Assembly (NCBI RefSeq): GCF_003352045.1
Contig: NZ_CP025815.1
Span: 2,666,001-2,730,000 of the forward strand
DNA: 64,000 nt
Source of the DNA: Sulfitobacter sp. JL08
GTDB lineage: Bacteria > Pseudomonadota > Alphaproteobacteria > Rhodobacterales > Rhodobacteraceae
Direction of reading: 5' to 3'
The stretch's first letter is position 1. Every line of letters starts with the position of its first letter. Positions 48,087 through 57,476 of this stretch are shown here, piece after piece. The position numbers and the translations under genes are program-made. A model generated the notes under the pieces. That model made no database searches and was not told where the DNA came from. It was given only the letters and a program-made list of their open reading frames with translations.

Positions 48087-48797
48087 TCAGGTCTTCTTGC
48101 TGCGTTTGGAAAACTCGGTCTCGCCGCCTTTGGCCAGAAGCTTGGCCTGTTTGATCCAGTCGTCGCGTTCGATCCGGCCCTTGAACTTCAGCTTGTCATC
48201 GACCCAGTCGATTTCCTTTTTGCGCCAGCTCGCGATCTGATCGAAATGGTACACACCCAGCGCATTCAGCGTCTGTTCCAGCTTGGGCCCAACACCTTTC
48301 AGCAGTTTCAGATCATCGGCAACGCCACCGCGCGCCGCTGTCAGCATTTCGGGCTTGCCATCTGCCGCGACCGGTTTGCGCGCAGGGGCCTTGGCCGTGG
48401 CCGGTTTGACCGCACTTGCCTTGGGGGCTGCCTTTTTCGCAGGGGCCTTTTTCGCTGCGAGTTTTTTCGCAGCCGGTTCGGATGTTGGCACGCTTGAGGC
48501 GACGGCAGCCGGCGCGACAGATGCCGCTGCGGGCGTCGGCGTCGGCGCAGGTGTTGGCGCAGGCGCAGGATCTGCCGGTTTGGCTGCGGACGCAGGTGGC
48601 TGCACCTCTTGGTCAGGGCATTGCACCTTGCTCAGGACAAACCCGGCGATCACAGCCACCAGAATACCCGCGACAAGAGCACCGAAGAACCCCCACCCGG
48701 CCAGCAGCCACAACACCAACGCCAGTACAAGTCCGCCGATTGCAGACAGTTTCCACCATTTTTGCACACATTCAGATTTCTGATCGAGCTGGTTCAT
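48087..48797 (-). CDS. Membrane protein with C-terminal helix-hairpin-helix domain, paired with NuoE
   Basis: A 236-residue protein: two N-terminal membrane helices (about 17-34 and 38-56), an Ala/Pro/Lys-rich linker (about 65-150), and a C-terminal domain (about 160-236) containing [22 protein letters not shown] and the ending ETEFSKRSKK. The domain resembles helix-hairpin-helix (5'-nuclease-like, COG3743) modules. The same domain ends NuoE, encoded just upstream. No catalytic residues of a nuclease are evident. Function unknown. Confidence 0.78.
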   Translation of the reverse strand: MNQLDQKSECVQKWWKLSAIGGLVLALVLWLLAGWGFFGALVAGILVAVIAGFVLSKVQCPDQEVQPPASAAKPADPAPAPTPAPTPTPAAASVAPAAVASSVPTSEPAAKKLAAKKAPAKKAAPKASAVKPATAKAPARKPVAADGKPEMLTAARGGVADDLKLLKGVGPKLEQTLNALGVYHFDQIASWRKKEIDWVDDKLKFKGRIERDDWIKQAKLLAKGGETEFSKRSKKT

Positions 48798-48827
48798 TAT
48801 TCTCTGTTCCCCTGTTGATTATCGGTG

Positions 48828-49967
48828 TCAGTCATAGACGCCGTCTTTTTTGGCACGTTTCGAGAATTCTGTTTCGTCACCCGATGCCAGTTTGGCAGCT
48901 TGCGCCACCCAACCGTCGCGGCTTACGCGGCCCTTGAACCCCACAAGGTTCTCATCGACCCACGCGATTTCTTCGGCACTCCACTTGGCGATCTGATCGT
49001 AATGGTAAAAGCCCATGGAATGCAGCAGTTTTTCAAGCTTCGGCCCGACACCCTTGATCATTTTCAGATCGTCGGCGCCGGATTTGCGCGGCGCTTTCAT
49101 GACACGGGGTTTCTTGCCGTCCGCGGGTTTGACGGGTGGTTTCGCCTTGGATTTGGCCCGGGCCTGCTGTTTCGCAATCCCGGTTTCATCGGCGGGGGCA
49201 ACGGTACGCGCCTTATCCTTGGGCGTGGATTTGCCCGCCGATTTATCTGCCTTGGCCGGCTTGCCCTGCCACGGCGTGATCAGCGGCACCTCGGTGCCAT
49301 CGATACGTTTGACGGTGTCGCCGATATCCATCGCAAGCTGCGCGCTGGCGTTATACTGGGTCTTGCCGCTGTCATATTCGGTCAGGCTGGTCAGTCCGCC
49401 CAGCGGTTCAGCCGCATAGCGTCCGTTCTGCGGCCCCGGCACCGGCACTTTGCCCGCAGCCAGTTCATCAATGATTTCGCCCATCCGCTTGGCGGTCAGA
49501 TCCTCGTAGTAATCCTTGCCGATCTGCGCCATCGGCGCATTCGAACAGGATCCGAGGCATTCCACCTCTTCCCAGCTGAACTTGCCATCATCGCTGAGCT
49601 GATGCGCCTTGGGCGCAATCTTGTCCTTGCAAACCGCCACCAGATCTTCGGCACCGCAGATCATGCAGGACGTTGTGCCGCACACCTGAATATGGGCAAC
49701 AGACCCAACAGGTTGCAACTGGAACATAAAGTAGAACGACGCCACTTCGAGTCCGCGAATATATGCCAGCCCCAGCATATCGCTGACATGTTCGATGGCC
49801 GGGCGGGTCAGCCAGCCCTCCTGTTCCTGCGCACGCCACAACAGCGGAATGATCGCCGATGCCTGACGGCCTTCGGGATATTTGGTGATCTGCGCCTCGG
49901 CCCATGCCTGATTGGCTGGGGTGAAGGCAAAACTGTCAGGTTGGGTGGGGTGAAGGCGGCGTAGCAT
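48828..49967 (-). CDS. nuoE: NADH-quinone oxidoreductase subunit E with C-terminal helix-hairpin-helix extension
   Basis: Complex I [2Fe-2S] subunit, 379 residues against ~165 in E. coli. The thioredoxin-like domain (1-165) has the N1a ligands in CGTTSC and CLGSC. It is followed by a Lys/Ala/Pro linker (about 165-295) and a helix-hairpin-helix domain (about 300-379) with [22 protein letters not shown] and [10 protein letters not shown]. The ATG at 49967 is the native start; the frame to 50213 is inside nuoD. The gap of 85 bp to nuoD contains intergenic repeat copy 2. Confidence 0.94.
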   Translation of the reverse strand: MLRRLHPTQPDSFAFTPANQAWAEAQITKYPEGRQASAIIPLLWRAQEQEGWLTRPAIEHVSDMLGLAYIRGLEVASFYFMFQLQPVGSVAHIQVCGTTSCMICGAEDLVAVCKDKIAPKAHQLSDDGKFSWEEVECLGSCSNAPMAQIGKDYYEDLTAKRMGEIIDELAAGKVPVPGPQNGRYAAEPLGGLTSLTEYDSGKTQYNASAQLAMDIGDTVKRIDGTEVPLITPWQGKPAKADKSAGKSTPKDKARTVAPADETGIAKQQARAKSKAKPPVKPADGKKPRVMKAPRKSGADDLKMIKGVGPKLEKLLHSMGFYHYDQIAKWSAEEIAWVDENLVGFKGRVSRDGWVAQAAKLASGDETEFSKRAKKDGVYD

Positions 49968-50002
49968 CAGGTCGTCTTTCTGTGCGCTTGGGAAGCGTCG
50001 GA

Positions 50003-50034
50003 GCCTCCGGCGGAAGTATTTTGGAAAAGATGAA
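50003..50034 (+). repeat. Roseobacter-type intergenic repeat, copy 2
   Basis: GCCTCCGGCGGAAGTATTTT is followed by GGAAAAGATGAA. It sits in the nuoD-nuoE gap, antisense to the operon, 36 bases before the nuoE start. It matches copy 1 (932-965) at the stem and at ATATTT/GTATTTT. Confidence 0.6.
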
Positions 50035-50052
50035 TGGCGGTCATGGCATCTC

Positions 50053-51288
50053 TCACCGGTCAATCTCCCCGAACACCACGTCCATGGATCCGATGATGGC
50101 GGCAACGTCGGCCAGCTGGTGGCCGGTCGCCATGTAATCCATCGCCTGCAGGTGCAAAAAGCCCGGCGCGCGCAGTTTGGCGCGGTAGGGTTTGTTTGTG
50201 CCATCGGCCACAAGGTAGACGCCGAATTCGCCCTTGGGTGCCTCGACCGCGCAATAGACTTCGCCCGCGGGGACGTGAAAGCCTTCGGTATAAAGCTTGA
50301 AGTGGTGGATCAGGCTTTCCATCGAGGTTTTCATGTCGCTGCGCGATGGTGGTGTGATCTTGCCCCGCGCCAGAATATCACCCGGTTCATCGCGCAGTTT
50401 GGCGATCGCCTGTTTGATGATGCTGACCGACTGGCGCATTTCTTCCATGCGGACAAGATAGCGGTCATAACAATCGCCGTTCTTGCCTACCGGTACCTGA
50501 AATTCGAACTCGTCGTAGCATTCATAGGGCTGGGCGCGCCGCAGATCCCATGCCATGCCAGAGCCGCGCACCATGACGCCGGAAAAGCCCCAGTCCAGCG
50601 CGTCCTGCCGGGAAATGATCCCGATATCGACATTGCGCTGCTTGAAAATCCGGTTTTCGGTCAGCAATCCGTCGATGTCGTCCATCACGGCCGGAAACTC
50701 GTGCGCCCATGTTTCGATGTCATCCAGCAGCGCATCGGGCAGGTCCTGATGAACACCGCCGGGACGGAAATAGGCCGCGTGCAGGCGCGCACCGCACGCC
50801 CGTTCGTAAAAGATCATCAGCTTTTCACGCTCTTCAAAGCCCCAGAGCGGCGGTGTCAGCGCGCCCACATCCATGGCCTGCGTGGTGACGTTCAGCAGAT
50901 GGTTCAGAACGCGGCCGATTTCGGAATACAGCACCCGGATCAGGCTGGCGCGGCGCGGCACCTCGACCCCTGTCAGTTTTTCGATGGCCAGACACCAGGC
51001 ATGTTCCTGGTTCATCGGCGCGACGTAATCCAGCCGGTCGAAATAGGGCAGGTTTTGCAGGTAGGTGCGGCTTTCCATCAGTTTTTCAGTGCCACGGTGC
51101 AGCAGGCCGATATGGGGATCGCAGCGTTCTACAATCTCGCCGTCCAGTTCAAGCACCAGACGCAGAACACCGTGGGCCGCAGGGTGTTGCGGGCCAAAGT
51201 TGATGTTGAAGTTGCGGATCTTCTGTTCGCCGGTCTGGGCGTCGGTCGATCCGTCGTCATAGGTGTTTACGCGAATATCACCGTCCAT
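50053..51288 (-). CDS. nuoD: NADH-quinone oxidoreductase subunit D
   Basis: 49-kDa subunit that forms the quinone-reducing site with NuoB, 411 residues. It shows [35 protein letters not shown] (as [15 protein letters not shown]) and the C-terminal [21 protein letters not shown] and DVVFGEIDR. The ATG at 51288 has GGAG 9 bases upstream and shares one base with the 57-residue gene (TGATG). Confidence 0.97.
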   Translation of the reverse strand: MDGDIRVNTYDDGSTDAQTGEQKIRNFNINFGPQHPAAHGVLRLVLELDGEIVERCDPHIGLLHRGTEKLMESRTYLQNLPYFDRLDYVAPMNQEHAWCLAIEKLTGVEVPRRASLIRVLYSEIGRVLNHLLNVTTQAMDVGALTPPLWGFEEREKLMIFYERACGARLHAAYFRPGGVHQDLPDALLDDIETWAHEFPAVMDDIDGLLTENRIFKQRNVDIGIISRQDALDWGFSGVMVRGSGMAWDLRRAQPYECYDEFEFQVPVGKNGDCYDRYLVRMEEMRQSVSIIKQAIAKLRDEPGDILARGKITPPSRSDMKTSMESLIHHFKLYTEGFHVPAGEVYCAVEAPKGEFGVYLVADGTNKPYRAKLRAPGFLHLQAMDYMATGHQLADVAAIIGSMDVVFGEIDR

Positions 51289-51461
51289 CAGCGTTGCTCC
51301 AGCTCTTGCAGTTTCATCGCCATCACCCACAGCAGCACCAGCGCTCCCAGCGGGATGATACCCGCAAAGGCCCAGTTCTTGTTCACGCCGAAATGCGGCA
51401 GCAGCTTGAACATCGGGATAACTGTCAATGCCGCAACGATCAGCCAGACGATAAATTCCAT
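51288..51461 (-). CDS. 57-residue membrane protein between nuoC and nuoD
   Basis: A short gene: [20 protein letters not shown] at the N terminus, then [11 protein letters not shown], and a second hydrophobic stretch (about 31-48), ending QELEQR. Two membrane helices are predicted. The start shares one base with the nuoC stop and the stop shares one base with the nuoD start (TGATG on both sides), with GGAGG 7 bases before its ATG. This makes translation very likely. I do not recognise a family. Confidence 0.72.
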   Translation of the reverse strand: MEFIVWLIVAALTVIPMFKLLPHFGVNKNWAFAGIIPLGALVLLWVMAMKLQELEQR

Positions 51462-52069
51462 CACTTGGCCTCCTCTTTCTTTTCGTCGCCGGGCAGGATG
51501 TATTCAGCCCCTTCCCAGGGCGACATGAAATCGAACTGGCGGTATTCCTGAACCAGCGAAACCGGTTCGTAGATCACGCGTTTCTGCACATCGTCATAGC
51601 GCACTTCGGTATAGCCAGTTGTCGGGAAATCCTTGCGCAGCGGATAGCCGCGAAACCCGTAATCAGTCAGGATGCGGCGCAGATCGGGGTGGCCGGAAAA
51701 CAGGATGCCGAACATATCGAACACTTCGCGTTCGAACCAGTTGGCGCTGGGGTGCACGTCGATGATCGAGGGCACCATATCTTCTTCGCGGATGCTGACA
51801 CGCAGACGGATACGGTGGTTCTGGTACATCGACAGCAGATGATAGACCACGTCAAAGCGTTTCGGGCGTTGCGGGTAATCAACACCTGTGATGTCCACAA
51901 GCGACGAAAACTTGCACGTGTTATCGGATTTCAGGAATTCGACAAACCCGGCGATGTTGGACGGCGCCACATCCATGTTCAACTCGCCCTCGGTCACATC
52001 CCATGCCAGCACGCAATCGGGGCGTTTCAATTCGATATGGGTGCCTAGTTCTTTAAGCGCGTCACTCAT
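51461..52069 (-). CDS. nuoC: NADH-quinone oxidoreductase subunit C
   Basis: 30-kDa subunit, 202 residues, bridging NuoD and NuoB/I. It has [22 protein letters not shown], and the typical ERE-x-DMFGI and [19 protein letters not shown] signature at about 115-155. It is separate from nuoD here, unlike the fused E. coli NuoCD. nuoB ends 32 bases upstream. Confidence 0.96.
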   Translation of the reverse strand: MSDALKELGTHIELKRPDCVLAWDVTEGELNMDVAPSNIAGFVEFLKSDNTCKFSSLVDITGVDYPQRPKRFDVVYHLLSMYQNHRIRLRVSIREEDMVPSIIDVHPSANWFEREVFDMFGILFSGHPDLRRILTDYGFRGYPLRKDFPTTGYTEVRYDDVQKRVIYEPVSLVQEYRQFDFMSPWEGAEYILPGDEKKEEAK

Positions 52070-52101
52070 CTTTGGCCTTTCCGTGCGTCCGGGACATCCG
52101 A

Positions 52102-52635
52102 CTAGCGGACAATCGTGCCCGTGCGGCGAATTTTACGTTGCAGTTGCAGGATGCCGTACAGCAATGCCTCGGCTGTCGGCGGGCAGCCCGGGACATAGAC
52201 ATCAACAGGCACGATCCGGTCACAGCCGCGCACCACCGAATAGGAATAATGGTAATACCCGCCCCCGTTCGCGCAGGATCCCATCGAGATCACGTAGCGC
52301 GGTTCGGGCATCTGGTCATAGACTTTGCGCAGCGCGGGAGCCATCTTGTTAGTCAGGGTGCCGGCCACGATCATCAGGTCGGACTGGCGCGGGCTGGCGC
52401 GGGGCGCTGTGCCAAAGCGTTCAAGATCATAGCGCGGCATCGAGGTGTGCATCATTTCCACCGCGCAGCAGGCCAGACCGAATGTCATCCAGTGCAGCGA
52501 TCCGGTGCGGGCCCAGTTGACGATATCCGCGGTCGAGGTCAGCAGGAACCCCTTGTCCTGAAGCTCTGCGTTCATCGCCTTGGCCGACGCATCCATGTCG
52601 ACGCCGGCGGTGTTCACTCCGGTTGCTACTGCCAT
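52102..52635 (-). CDS. nuoB: NADH-quinone oxidoreductase subunit B
   Basis: PSST-type subunit carrying the terminal cluster N2, 177 residues. Ligands lie in [10 protein letters not shown] (tandem Cys), [10 protein letters not shown] and [30 protein letters not shown] is the family core. ATG 52635 overlaps the nuoA stop by 10 bases and has GGGAG upstream; the frame to 52656 adds 7 residues and is less likely. Confidence 0.97.
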   Translation of the reverse strand: MAVATGVNTAGVDMDASAKAMNAELQDKGFLLTSTADIVNWARTGSLHWMTFGLACCAVEMMHTSMPRYDLERFGTAPRASPRQSDLMIVAGTLTNKMAPALRKVYDQMPEPRYVISMGSCANGGGYYHYSYSVVRGCDRIVPVDVYVPGCPPTAEALLYGILQLQRKIRRTGTIVR

Positions 52636-52991
52636 TCCAGCGCTCCCTTTTTCCATTCATAGGCAAAGCCGATCGTCAGCACAGCCAGGAACACCATCAT
52701 CGACCAGAAGCCTGCCATGCTGATGTCCTGAAAGGCCACGGCCCACGGAAACAGAAAGGCAATTTCGAGATCGAAAATAATGAACAGAATCGACACCAGA
52801 TAGAACCGGACATCGAATTTCATCCGCGCATCATCGAACGCATTAAAGCCGCATTCGTAAGCCGACACTTTTTCAGGGTCGGGATTGCGCACGGCGATCA
52901 CCACGGCAGCCAGGATCAAAACCAGACCAAGCCCTATGGCAACGGCCAAAAACACCAGGATGGGAAGGTATTCCCTCAACATCTCGTCCAC
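52626..52991 (-). CDS. nuoA: NADH-quinone oxidoreductase subunit A
   Basis: First gene of the operon, a 121-residue membrane subunit with three helices. [42 protein letters not shown] contains the conserved Cys-Gly loop that covers the quinone entry and the acidic helix. A GTG at 52991 with AGGAG 8 bases upstream is chosen; the ATG at 52982 (MLREYLP) is possible. A longer frame to 54179 is a shadow in the neighbouring dehydrogenase gene. Confidence 0.95.
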   Translation of the reverse strand: MDEMLREYLPILVFLAVAIGLGLVLILAAVVIAVRNPDPEKVSAYECGFNAFDDARMKFDVRFYLVSILFIIFDLEIAFLFPWAVAFQDISMAGFWSMMVFLAVLTIGFAYEWKKGALEWQ

Positions 52992-53009
52992 GGTGGCTGC
53001 TCCTATTCT

Positions 53010-53082
53010 TGCGCCTCGGGCGCAGATCAGTTTGCGAAGTTGGCTGACAAAGGGTGTACCTTTGGGCTCTGACAGGGTCAAC
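53010..53082 (-). promoter_or_regulatory. Candidate nuo operon promoter and leader hairpin
   Basis: On the minus strand, TTGACC (53082-53077) is followed after 17 bases by TACACC (53059-53054), a weak -10. In the leader, TGCGCC (53010-53015) and GGCGCA (53019-53024) form a perfect 6-bp stem with a 3-base loop. Both lie in the 147-bp gap to the divergent alcohol dehydrogenase gene. Confidence 0.3.
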
Positions 53083-53138
53083 ATGGGTTGCGCGGTTTGT
53101 TTGGTTGGAAATGCCGCACCCACAGAAAGGGCAAAGGG

Positions 53139-54302
53139 ATGCAAACAGAAGCTATCGGGCGGGTGCAATCGCCCCGCATCATCCGGATCGGTGGCGGTGT
53201 TGTGGCTGAAACCGGTGACGTTCTGCACCAGCTTGGCCTGTCCCGCCCGCTGATCGTGACCGATCGCAATCTGGTTGCCTTGGGTCATGTCGCCACGCTG
53301 ACGCAAGCGCTGGATGCGGCGGGCGTGGTGCATCAGGTGTTTGACGAAGTTGTCGAAGACCCCACTGATACCTGCGTGGATCAGGGGCTTGCCGCACTCA
53401 GGGCGGGTGATTTCGACTGCATCATCGGATTTGGCGGCGGCAGCCCGATGGACACGGCCAAGGCGGTATCGTTCATGGCGGTGAATGACGGGCATGTGCG
53501 CGATTACAAGGCACCCCGCCAGATCAACCGCTGCGGTTTGCCGGTTATCCTGATTCCCACCACCGGCGGCACCGGATCGGAACTGACCCGCTGGTGCGTG
53601 ATCACCGACACCGCCGCGCCGGAAAAATACAACTTGTCCGGTCTGGCCTGTGTGGCGACCGCCGCGCTGATCGACTGGACGCTGACCACCACGAAACCGT
53701 GGCGGATCACCGCAGACACCGCCGTTGACAGCCTGACCCACGCGATTGAGGCTTATGTGAGCCGCAAGGCGTTTGCCTATACGGATGCCTTTGCCCTGTC
53801 GGCAATGCCGCTGATCGCCCATAATGTGCGCACCGCCTGCGCCGACCCGGAAAACGGCCCTGCCCGCGCGGCGCTGATGCTGGCGGCCGCGCAGGCGGGT
53901 ATGGCGTTTTCGAATGCGTATGTCGCGCTGGTCCACGGGATGAGCCGCCCGATCGGGGCGCATTTCCACGTCGCGCACGGATTGTCCAATGCGATTTTGC
54001 TGCCCGCGGTCACGGCCTATTCGACACCCGCCGCGCCCGAACGTTACGCCACCTGTGCCCGCGTCATGGACTGGGCGACGACAGGTGACAGCGATGCGGT
54101 CGCCTGTGGCAAACTGGTCGATGGATTGCGCCGTCTTAATGACGATCTGAAAGTGCCCACGCCGTCGGCGCTGGGGCACAGTGGCGACACGGACATGTTT
54201 GCCCTGATGGCGCAGCAGGCACTGGCGTCAGGATCGCCCCAGAACAATCCCAAAGTGCCGGATGCGGACGATATTATCGCGCTCTATGGCGAAGTCTGGT
54301 AA
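53139..54302 (+). CDS. Iron-containing alcohol dehydrogenase (group III)
   Basis: NAD(P)-dependent dehydrogenase of unknown substrate, 387 residues. The nucleotide loop [11 protein letters not shown] is near residues 92-102, and metal ligands are in [16 protein letters not shown] and in [16 protein letters not shown]. The start ATG at 53139 has AAGGGCAAAGGG before it; an extension to 53088 is unlikely. It is divergent from nuoA and convergent with the liu operon; alone in its direction. Candidate activity: aldehyde or short alcohol oxidation. Confidence 0.9.
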   Translation: MQTEAIGRVQSPRIIRIGGGVVAETGDVLHQLGLSRPLIVTDRNLVALGHVATLTQALDAAGVVHQVFDEVVEDPTDTCVDQGLAALRAGDFDCIIGFGGGSPMDTAKAVSFMAVNDGHVRDYKAPRQINRCGLPVILIPTTGGTGSELTRWCVITDTAAPEKYNLSGLACVATAALIDWTLTTTKPWRITADTAVDSLTHAIEAYVSRKAFAYTDAFALSAMPLIAHNVRTACADPENGPARAALMLAAAQAGMAFSNAYVALVHGMSRPIGAHFHVAHGLSNAILLPAVTAYSTPAAPERYATCARVMDWATTGDSDAVACGKLVDGLRRLNDDLKVPTPSALGHSGDTDMFALMAQQALASGSPQNNPKVPDADDIIALYGEVW

Positions 54303-54307
54303 GATGT

Positions 54308-55144
54308 TCAGGGAAGATCAGCGTCAGTCGCGGTTTCCGGAAAATGCTGTTCAAGCTCCTTGAACCCCATCGCGTCATCGGCAAAATCAAACGTCCCGTT
54401 CTGGGCCATGTCGCGCGCGGCGCGCACCAGAGTGCCATAGGCCAGACGCGCCAGAGCGGACCCGACACTGATCCGCTTCACGCCCGCCGCGCTTAAATCA
54501 GCTACCGAAAACGTGCGCCCCGGCATGCCCATCACCACGTTGACCGGTTTGGACAGGCTGTCACAGACCAGCCGGATCGATGCAAGATCGGTCAGGCCGG
54601 GCGCATAAAGCACATCCGCGCCTGCGGCCTCGAACGCTTGCAGGCGCTTGATCGTGTCGTCCAGATCGTCCCGCCCCCACAGCAGGTTCTCGCATCGCGC
54701 GGTGAATACAAAATCATCCTGCAGGGCACGGCACGCTTCGACTGCGGCCGTGATCCGTTCGACGGCAAGAGAAAAATCGTAGATTGGCGCATCAGGGTCG
54801 CCGGTATGATCCTCAAGCGATGCCCCCGCCAATCCGGTTTCAGCGGCTGCCACGATGGTTTTTGCGGCACTTTCAGGGCTATGGCCAAACCCGTGTTCCA
54901 GATCGGCGGAGACTGGCAGATTTGTCGCGGTTACGATTTCGCGGCAATGGGCCAGAACCGCATCGCGCGATGCCATCCCTTCACGCAGGCCCATGGAAAA
55001 CGCCATGCCGGCGCTGGTGGTCGCCAGCGCGGGAAACCCGAGCGCGGCCAGAATGCGCGCGCTGCCAGTATCCCAGGGGTTGGGAATGACAAAGGCTGCG
55101 GGTTGGCTGTGCAAAGCGCGAAATGCCGACAGGGTTTCCGTCAT
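54308..55144 (-). CDS. Isocitrate lyase/PEP mutase family protein
   Basis: A 278-residue TIM-barrel protein. NPWDTGSARILAALGFPALATTSAG, the metal motif SADLEHGFG and the conserved ASLEDHTG block place it in the ICL/PEPM superfamily. The KKCGH-type catalytic Cys loop of lyases is absent, so the reaction (C-C or P-C bond) is undetermined. The start at 55144 overlaps the upstream enoyl-CoA hydratase stop by 4 bases (ATGA); it is the last gene of the leucine-degradation unit. Confidence 0.83.
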   Translation of the reverse strand: MTETLSAFRALHSQPAAFVIPNPWDTGSARILAALGFPALATTSAGMAFSMGLREGMASRDAVLAHCREIVTATNLPVSADLEHGFGHSPESAAKTIVAAAETGLAGASLEDHTGDPDAPIYDFSLAVERITAAVEACRALQDDFVFTARCENLLWGRDDLDDTIKRLQAFEAAGADVLYAPGLTDLASIRLVCDSLSKPVNVVMGMPGRTFSVADLSAAGVKRISVGSALARLAYGTLVRAARDMAQNGTFDFADDAMGFKELEQHFPETATDADLP

Positions 55145-55923
55145 GGCATCCACTTGGCCTTGCGTTTCTCAAAAAAGGCGGCGATCCCCTCGCCCGCCTC
55201 TGGGCTGTCCCAACGCTCGGACAGCGCGTTGACGGTATGATCAATTACCGCCTGATCAATCTTCGGCCCCAGATCACGTACCAACGCCTTGGCCGCAGCC
55301 ACCGCACCCGGCGCACAGGACAGATAGGGTGCCACCTCTGCCTCGACCGCCGCAGCCAGATCGTCTGCGGGCACAGCGCGTGCCAGCAGACCCAGATCAA
55401 CCGCTTCGTGCGCATCAAACAGACGCGCGGACATGAACACGCGCCGTGCGCGCCCTTCGCCCATTCGGGCCACCACATAGGGGCCGATGGTGGCCGGGAT
55501 CAGACCCAGCCGGGTTTCGGTCAGGCCCATTTTTATGTGATCGGCGCCAATCGCCACATCGCACACGCTTGCCATGCCGACGCCGCCGCCAAACGCATTG
55601 CCCTGTACCGCCCCGATTACCGGTTGCGGCAAGGTGTTCAACGCCTGCAACATGATGGCCAGCTTTGCCGCTTCCTTGGCGCGGGTGGCCTCGTCCATCT
55701 GCATCTGTGCCTGCATCCAGCCCAGATCCCCGCCCGCGCAAAAGCTTTTTCCGGCCCCCGTCAGCACCACAACGCGCACATCGCTGTTTTGCGCGAACCG
55801 GGCCGCAGCCTCGGTCAATTCCGCAAGCATCTGGGCAGACATCGCGTTGTGCTTGTCCGGGCGGTTCAGCGTCAGCGTTGCAACCCCGCGGCTGTCGGTT
55901 TCAATTGTTATCGTTTCAAACAT
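55141..55923 (-). CDS. liuC: Methylglutaconyl-CoA hydratase (enoyl-CoA hydratase family)
   Basis: It hydrates 3-methylglutaconyl-CoA to HMG-CoA in leucine degradation, 260 residues. The crotonase oxyanion segments are GAGKSFCAGGDL and GNAFGGGVGMASVCDVAIG, and the block TETRLGLIPATIGPYVV is close to that of AUH-type hydratases. The assignment rests on the adjacent HMG-CoA lyase and MCC genes. The ATG at 55923 is chosen over a GTG 9 bases upstream. The stop overlaps the ICL/PEPM gene. Confidence 0.85.
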   Translation of the reverse strand: MFETITIETDSRGVATLTLNRPDKHNAMSAQMLAELTEAAARFAQNSDVRVVVLTGAGKSFCAGGDLGWMQAQMQMDEATRAKEAAKLAIMLQALNTLPQPVIGAVQGNAFGGGVGMASVCDVAIGADHIKMGLTETRLGLIPATIGPYVVARMGEGRARRVFMSARLFDAHEAVDLGLLARAVPADDLAAAVEAEVAPYLSCAPGAVAAAKALVRDLGPKIDQAVIDHTVNALSERWDSPEAGEGIAAFFEKRKAKWMP

Positions 55924-55952
55924 ATCACCCACCGGTTCATCATTGTTCCGTC

Positions 55953-56804
55953 TTATCCGCGCATGGACCGCGCCATATCCGCCGCCTGGTTCAGCACATC
56001 CAGATCAAGCCCGGTTTCATAGCCCAGCGCATGCAGGTGTTTCACCACCGCTTCGGTCGCGACATTCCCCGCCGCGCCCGGCGCATAGGGACAACCGCCC
56101 AGACCGCCGACCGCCGCATCAAAAGTCCGCAATCCCAGGGACAGGGACGCATCTATATTGGCCAGCGCCCGCCCGCCGGTGTTGTGGTAATGCCCCGCCA
56201 GACGGTGCATCGGGACCACCTCGCGCACGGCCAGCAACATCTTGGCGATGGAATCCGGTGTGCCCGCGCCGATCGTGTCCCCCAGTGACACCTCGTAACA
56301 GCCCATCGAAAACAGCGCGCTGGCCACTTCGGCCACCTGTGCCGGTGCAACCTTGCCGTCATAGGGGCAGTCGGTCACACATGACACATATGCCCGCACC
56401 GGCATGTCGATATGCCGCGCGGCAGCCACCACGGGTTTGAAACGCTCCATCGATTCCGCGATGCTTGCATTGATGTTGGCCTTGGAAAACCCCTCGGACG
56501 CCGATCCGAAAATCGCGATTTCGTCCGCCTTGGCGTCCACCGCATCCTCGAAACCGCGCATGTTGGGCGTCAGCGCCGTATAGGACACGCCCTTGACGCG
56601 CTCGATGCCCGCCAGAACCTCGGCGCTGCCTGCCATTTGCGGCACCCATTTGGGGCTGACAAAACTGGCCACCTCAATGCGGGAAAACCCTGCCCGACCA
56701 AGAAGATCAATCAGTGCAATTTTTTCAGCCACCGGAATATCGCGCTTTTCGTTCTGAAGCCCGTCCCTTGGACCGACCTCGAAAATCTCGACCTGCTTGT
56801 GCAT
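55953..56804 (-). CDS. mvaB: Hydroxymethylglutaryl-CoA lyase
   Basis: It splits HMG-CoA into acetyl-CoA and acetoacetate, the last step of leucine degradation, 283 residues. The N-terminal VGPRDGLQNEK, the metal His motif HYHNTGG and the catalytic Cys signature GGLGGCPYAPGAAGN are all present. It is a DRE-TIM barrel. It lies 3 bases after the GST gene and 29 bases before liuC. Confidence 0.95.
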   Translation of the reverse strand: MHKQVEIFEVGPRDGLQNEKRDIPVAEKIALIDLLGRAGFSRIEVASFVSPKWVPQMAGSAEVLAGIERVKGVSYTALTPNMRGFEDAVDAKADEIAIFGSASEGFSKANINASIAESMERFKPVVAAARHIDMPVRAYVSCVTDCPYDGKVAPAQVAEVASALFSMGCYEVSLGDTIGAGTPDSIAKMLLAVREVVPMHRLAGHYHNTGGRALANIDASLSLGLRTFDAAVGGLGGCPYAPGAAGNVATEAVVKHLHALGYETGLDLDVLNQAADMARSMRG

Positions 56805-56807
56805 GGT

Positions 56808-57464
56808 TCAGCCCTCCCAGACTTCGTAAAATTCCTGCTTGTACAATTCCGTGCCGCGTTCGGGCAGAGACTCTTTGAAGGCAGGGCGCGCCGCTATGCG
56901 GGCATACCAGGCCGCCAGTTGATCGAACCCGTCCAGTCTGGCGAAATAGCGCGCCATGTAAACCGCCTGCCCTACGGAAATATCGGCCGCCGAAAACCCG
57001 CCTGTCAGCAAATAGTCACGCCCGTCCGAAAGTGCCGCTTCCAATGCGCCAAAACATTTGCCCAGCCGCGCCGCTTCAAGTTTGGTGACGATGGGGCTGC
57101 GCATTGCAGGATCATACAGCGCCACATGCTGCTGTGTCAGCGCGGCAGAGTGTTGCGTGATCGTTTCGGCAAAATGTATCCACGAAAGCCATTCCCGCCG
57201 CTCACGCTCGCCCGGCAGACGACCCAGACCCGCCTTGGGAAACAATTCGCACAGATATTCTGTGATCGCACCGCTTTCGATCATCCGGTCGCCATCGATT
57301 TCCAGCGCGGGCACCCGGCCGGATGGCGCGATCTGCAAATAGTCCGCAGATCTCAGGTTCTTTCCAAAGGCGTGTTCGACAACTTCGAAAGTGACCCCCA
57401 GTTCGATCAGCAGCCACAACGTCCGCATGGAACGTGTCTGGGGACAATGATGCAGACGGATCAT
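56808..57464 (-). CDS. Glutathione S-transferase family protein 1
   Basis: A 218-residue GST: thioredoxin-like N-terminal domain (1-78; RLHHCPQTRSMRTLWLLIELG and the SGRVPALEID-ESGAI glutathione site) and a helical C-terminal domain. The catalytic residue is not evident. It is a tandem paralogue of the next gene (57477-58136). Placement between mccA and mvaB is common in Rhodobacterales; a role in the pathway is not known. Confidence 0.87.
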   Translation of the reverse strand: MIRLHHCPQTRSMRTLWLLIELGVTFEVVEHAFGKNLRSADYLQIAPSGRVPALEIDGDRMIESGAITEYLCELFPKAGLGRLPGERERREWLSWIHFAETITQHSAALTQQHVALYDPAMRSPIVTKLEAARLGKCFGALEAALSDGRDYLLTGGFSAADISVGQAVYMARYFARLDGFDQLAAWYARIAARPAFKESLPERGTELYKQEFYEVWEG

Positions 57465-57476
57465 TGGCTGTTTTGC

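Noticed and set aside
52992-54179. Extension of the nuoA frame far upstream (517 codons in all)
   Set aside because: The extra part is antisense to the iron-type alcohol dehydrogenase; NuoA is normally about 120 residues and has a ribosome site at 52991.
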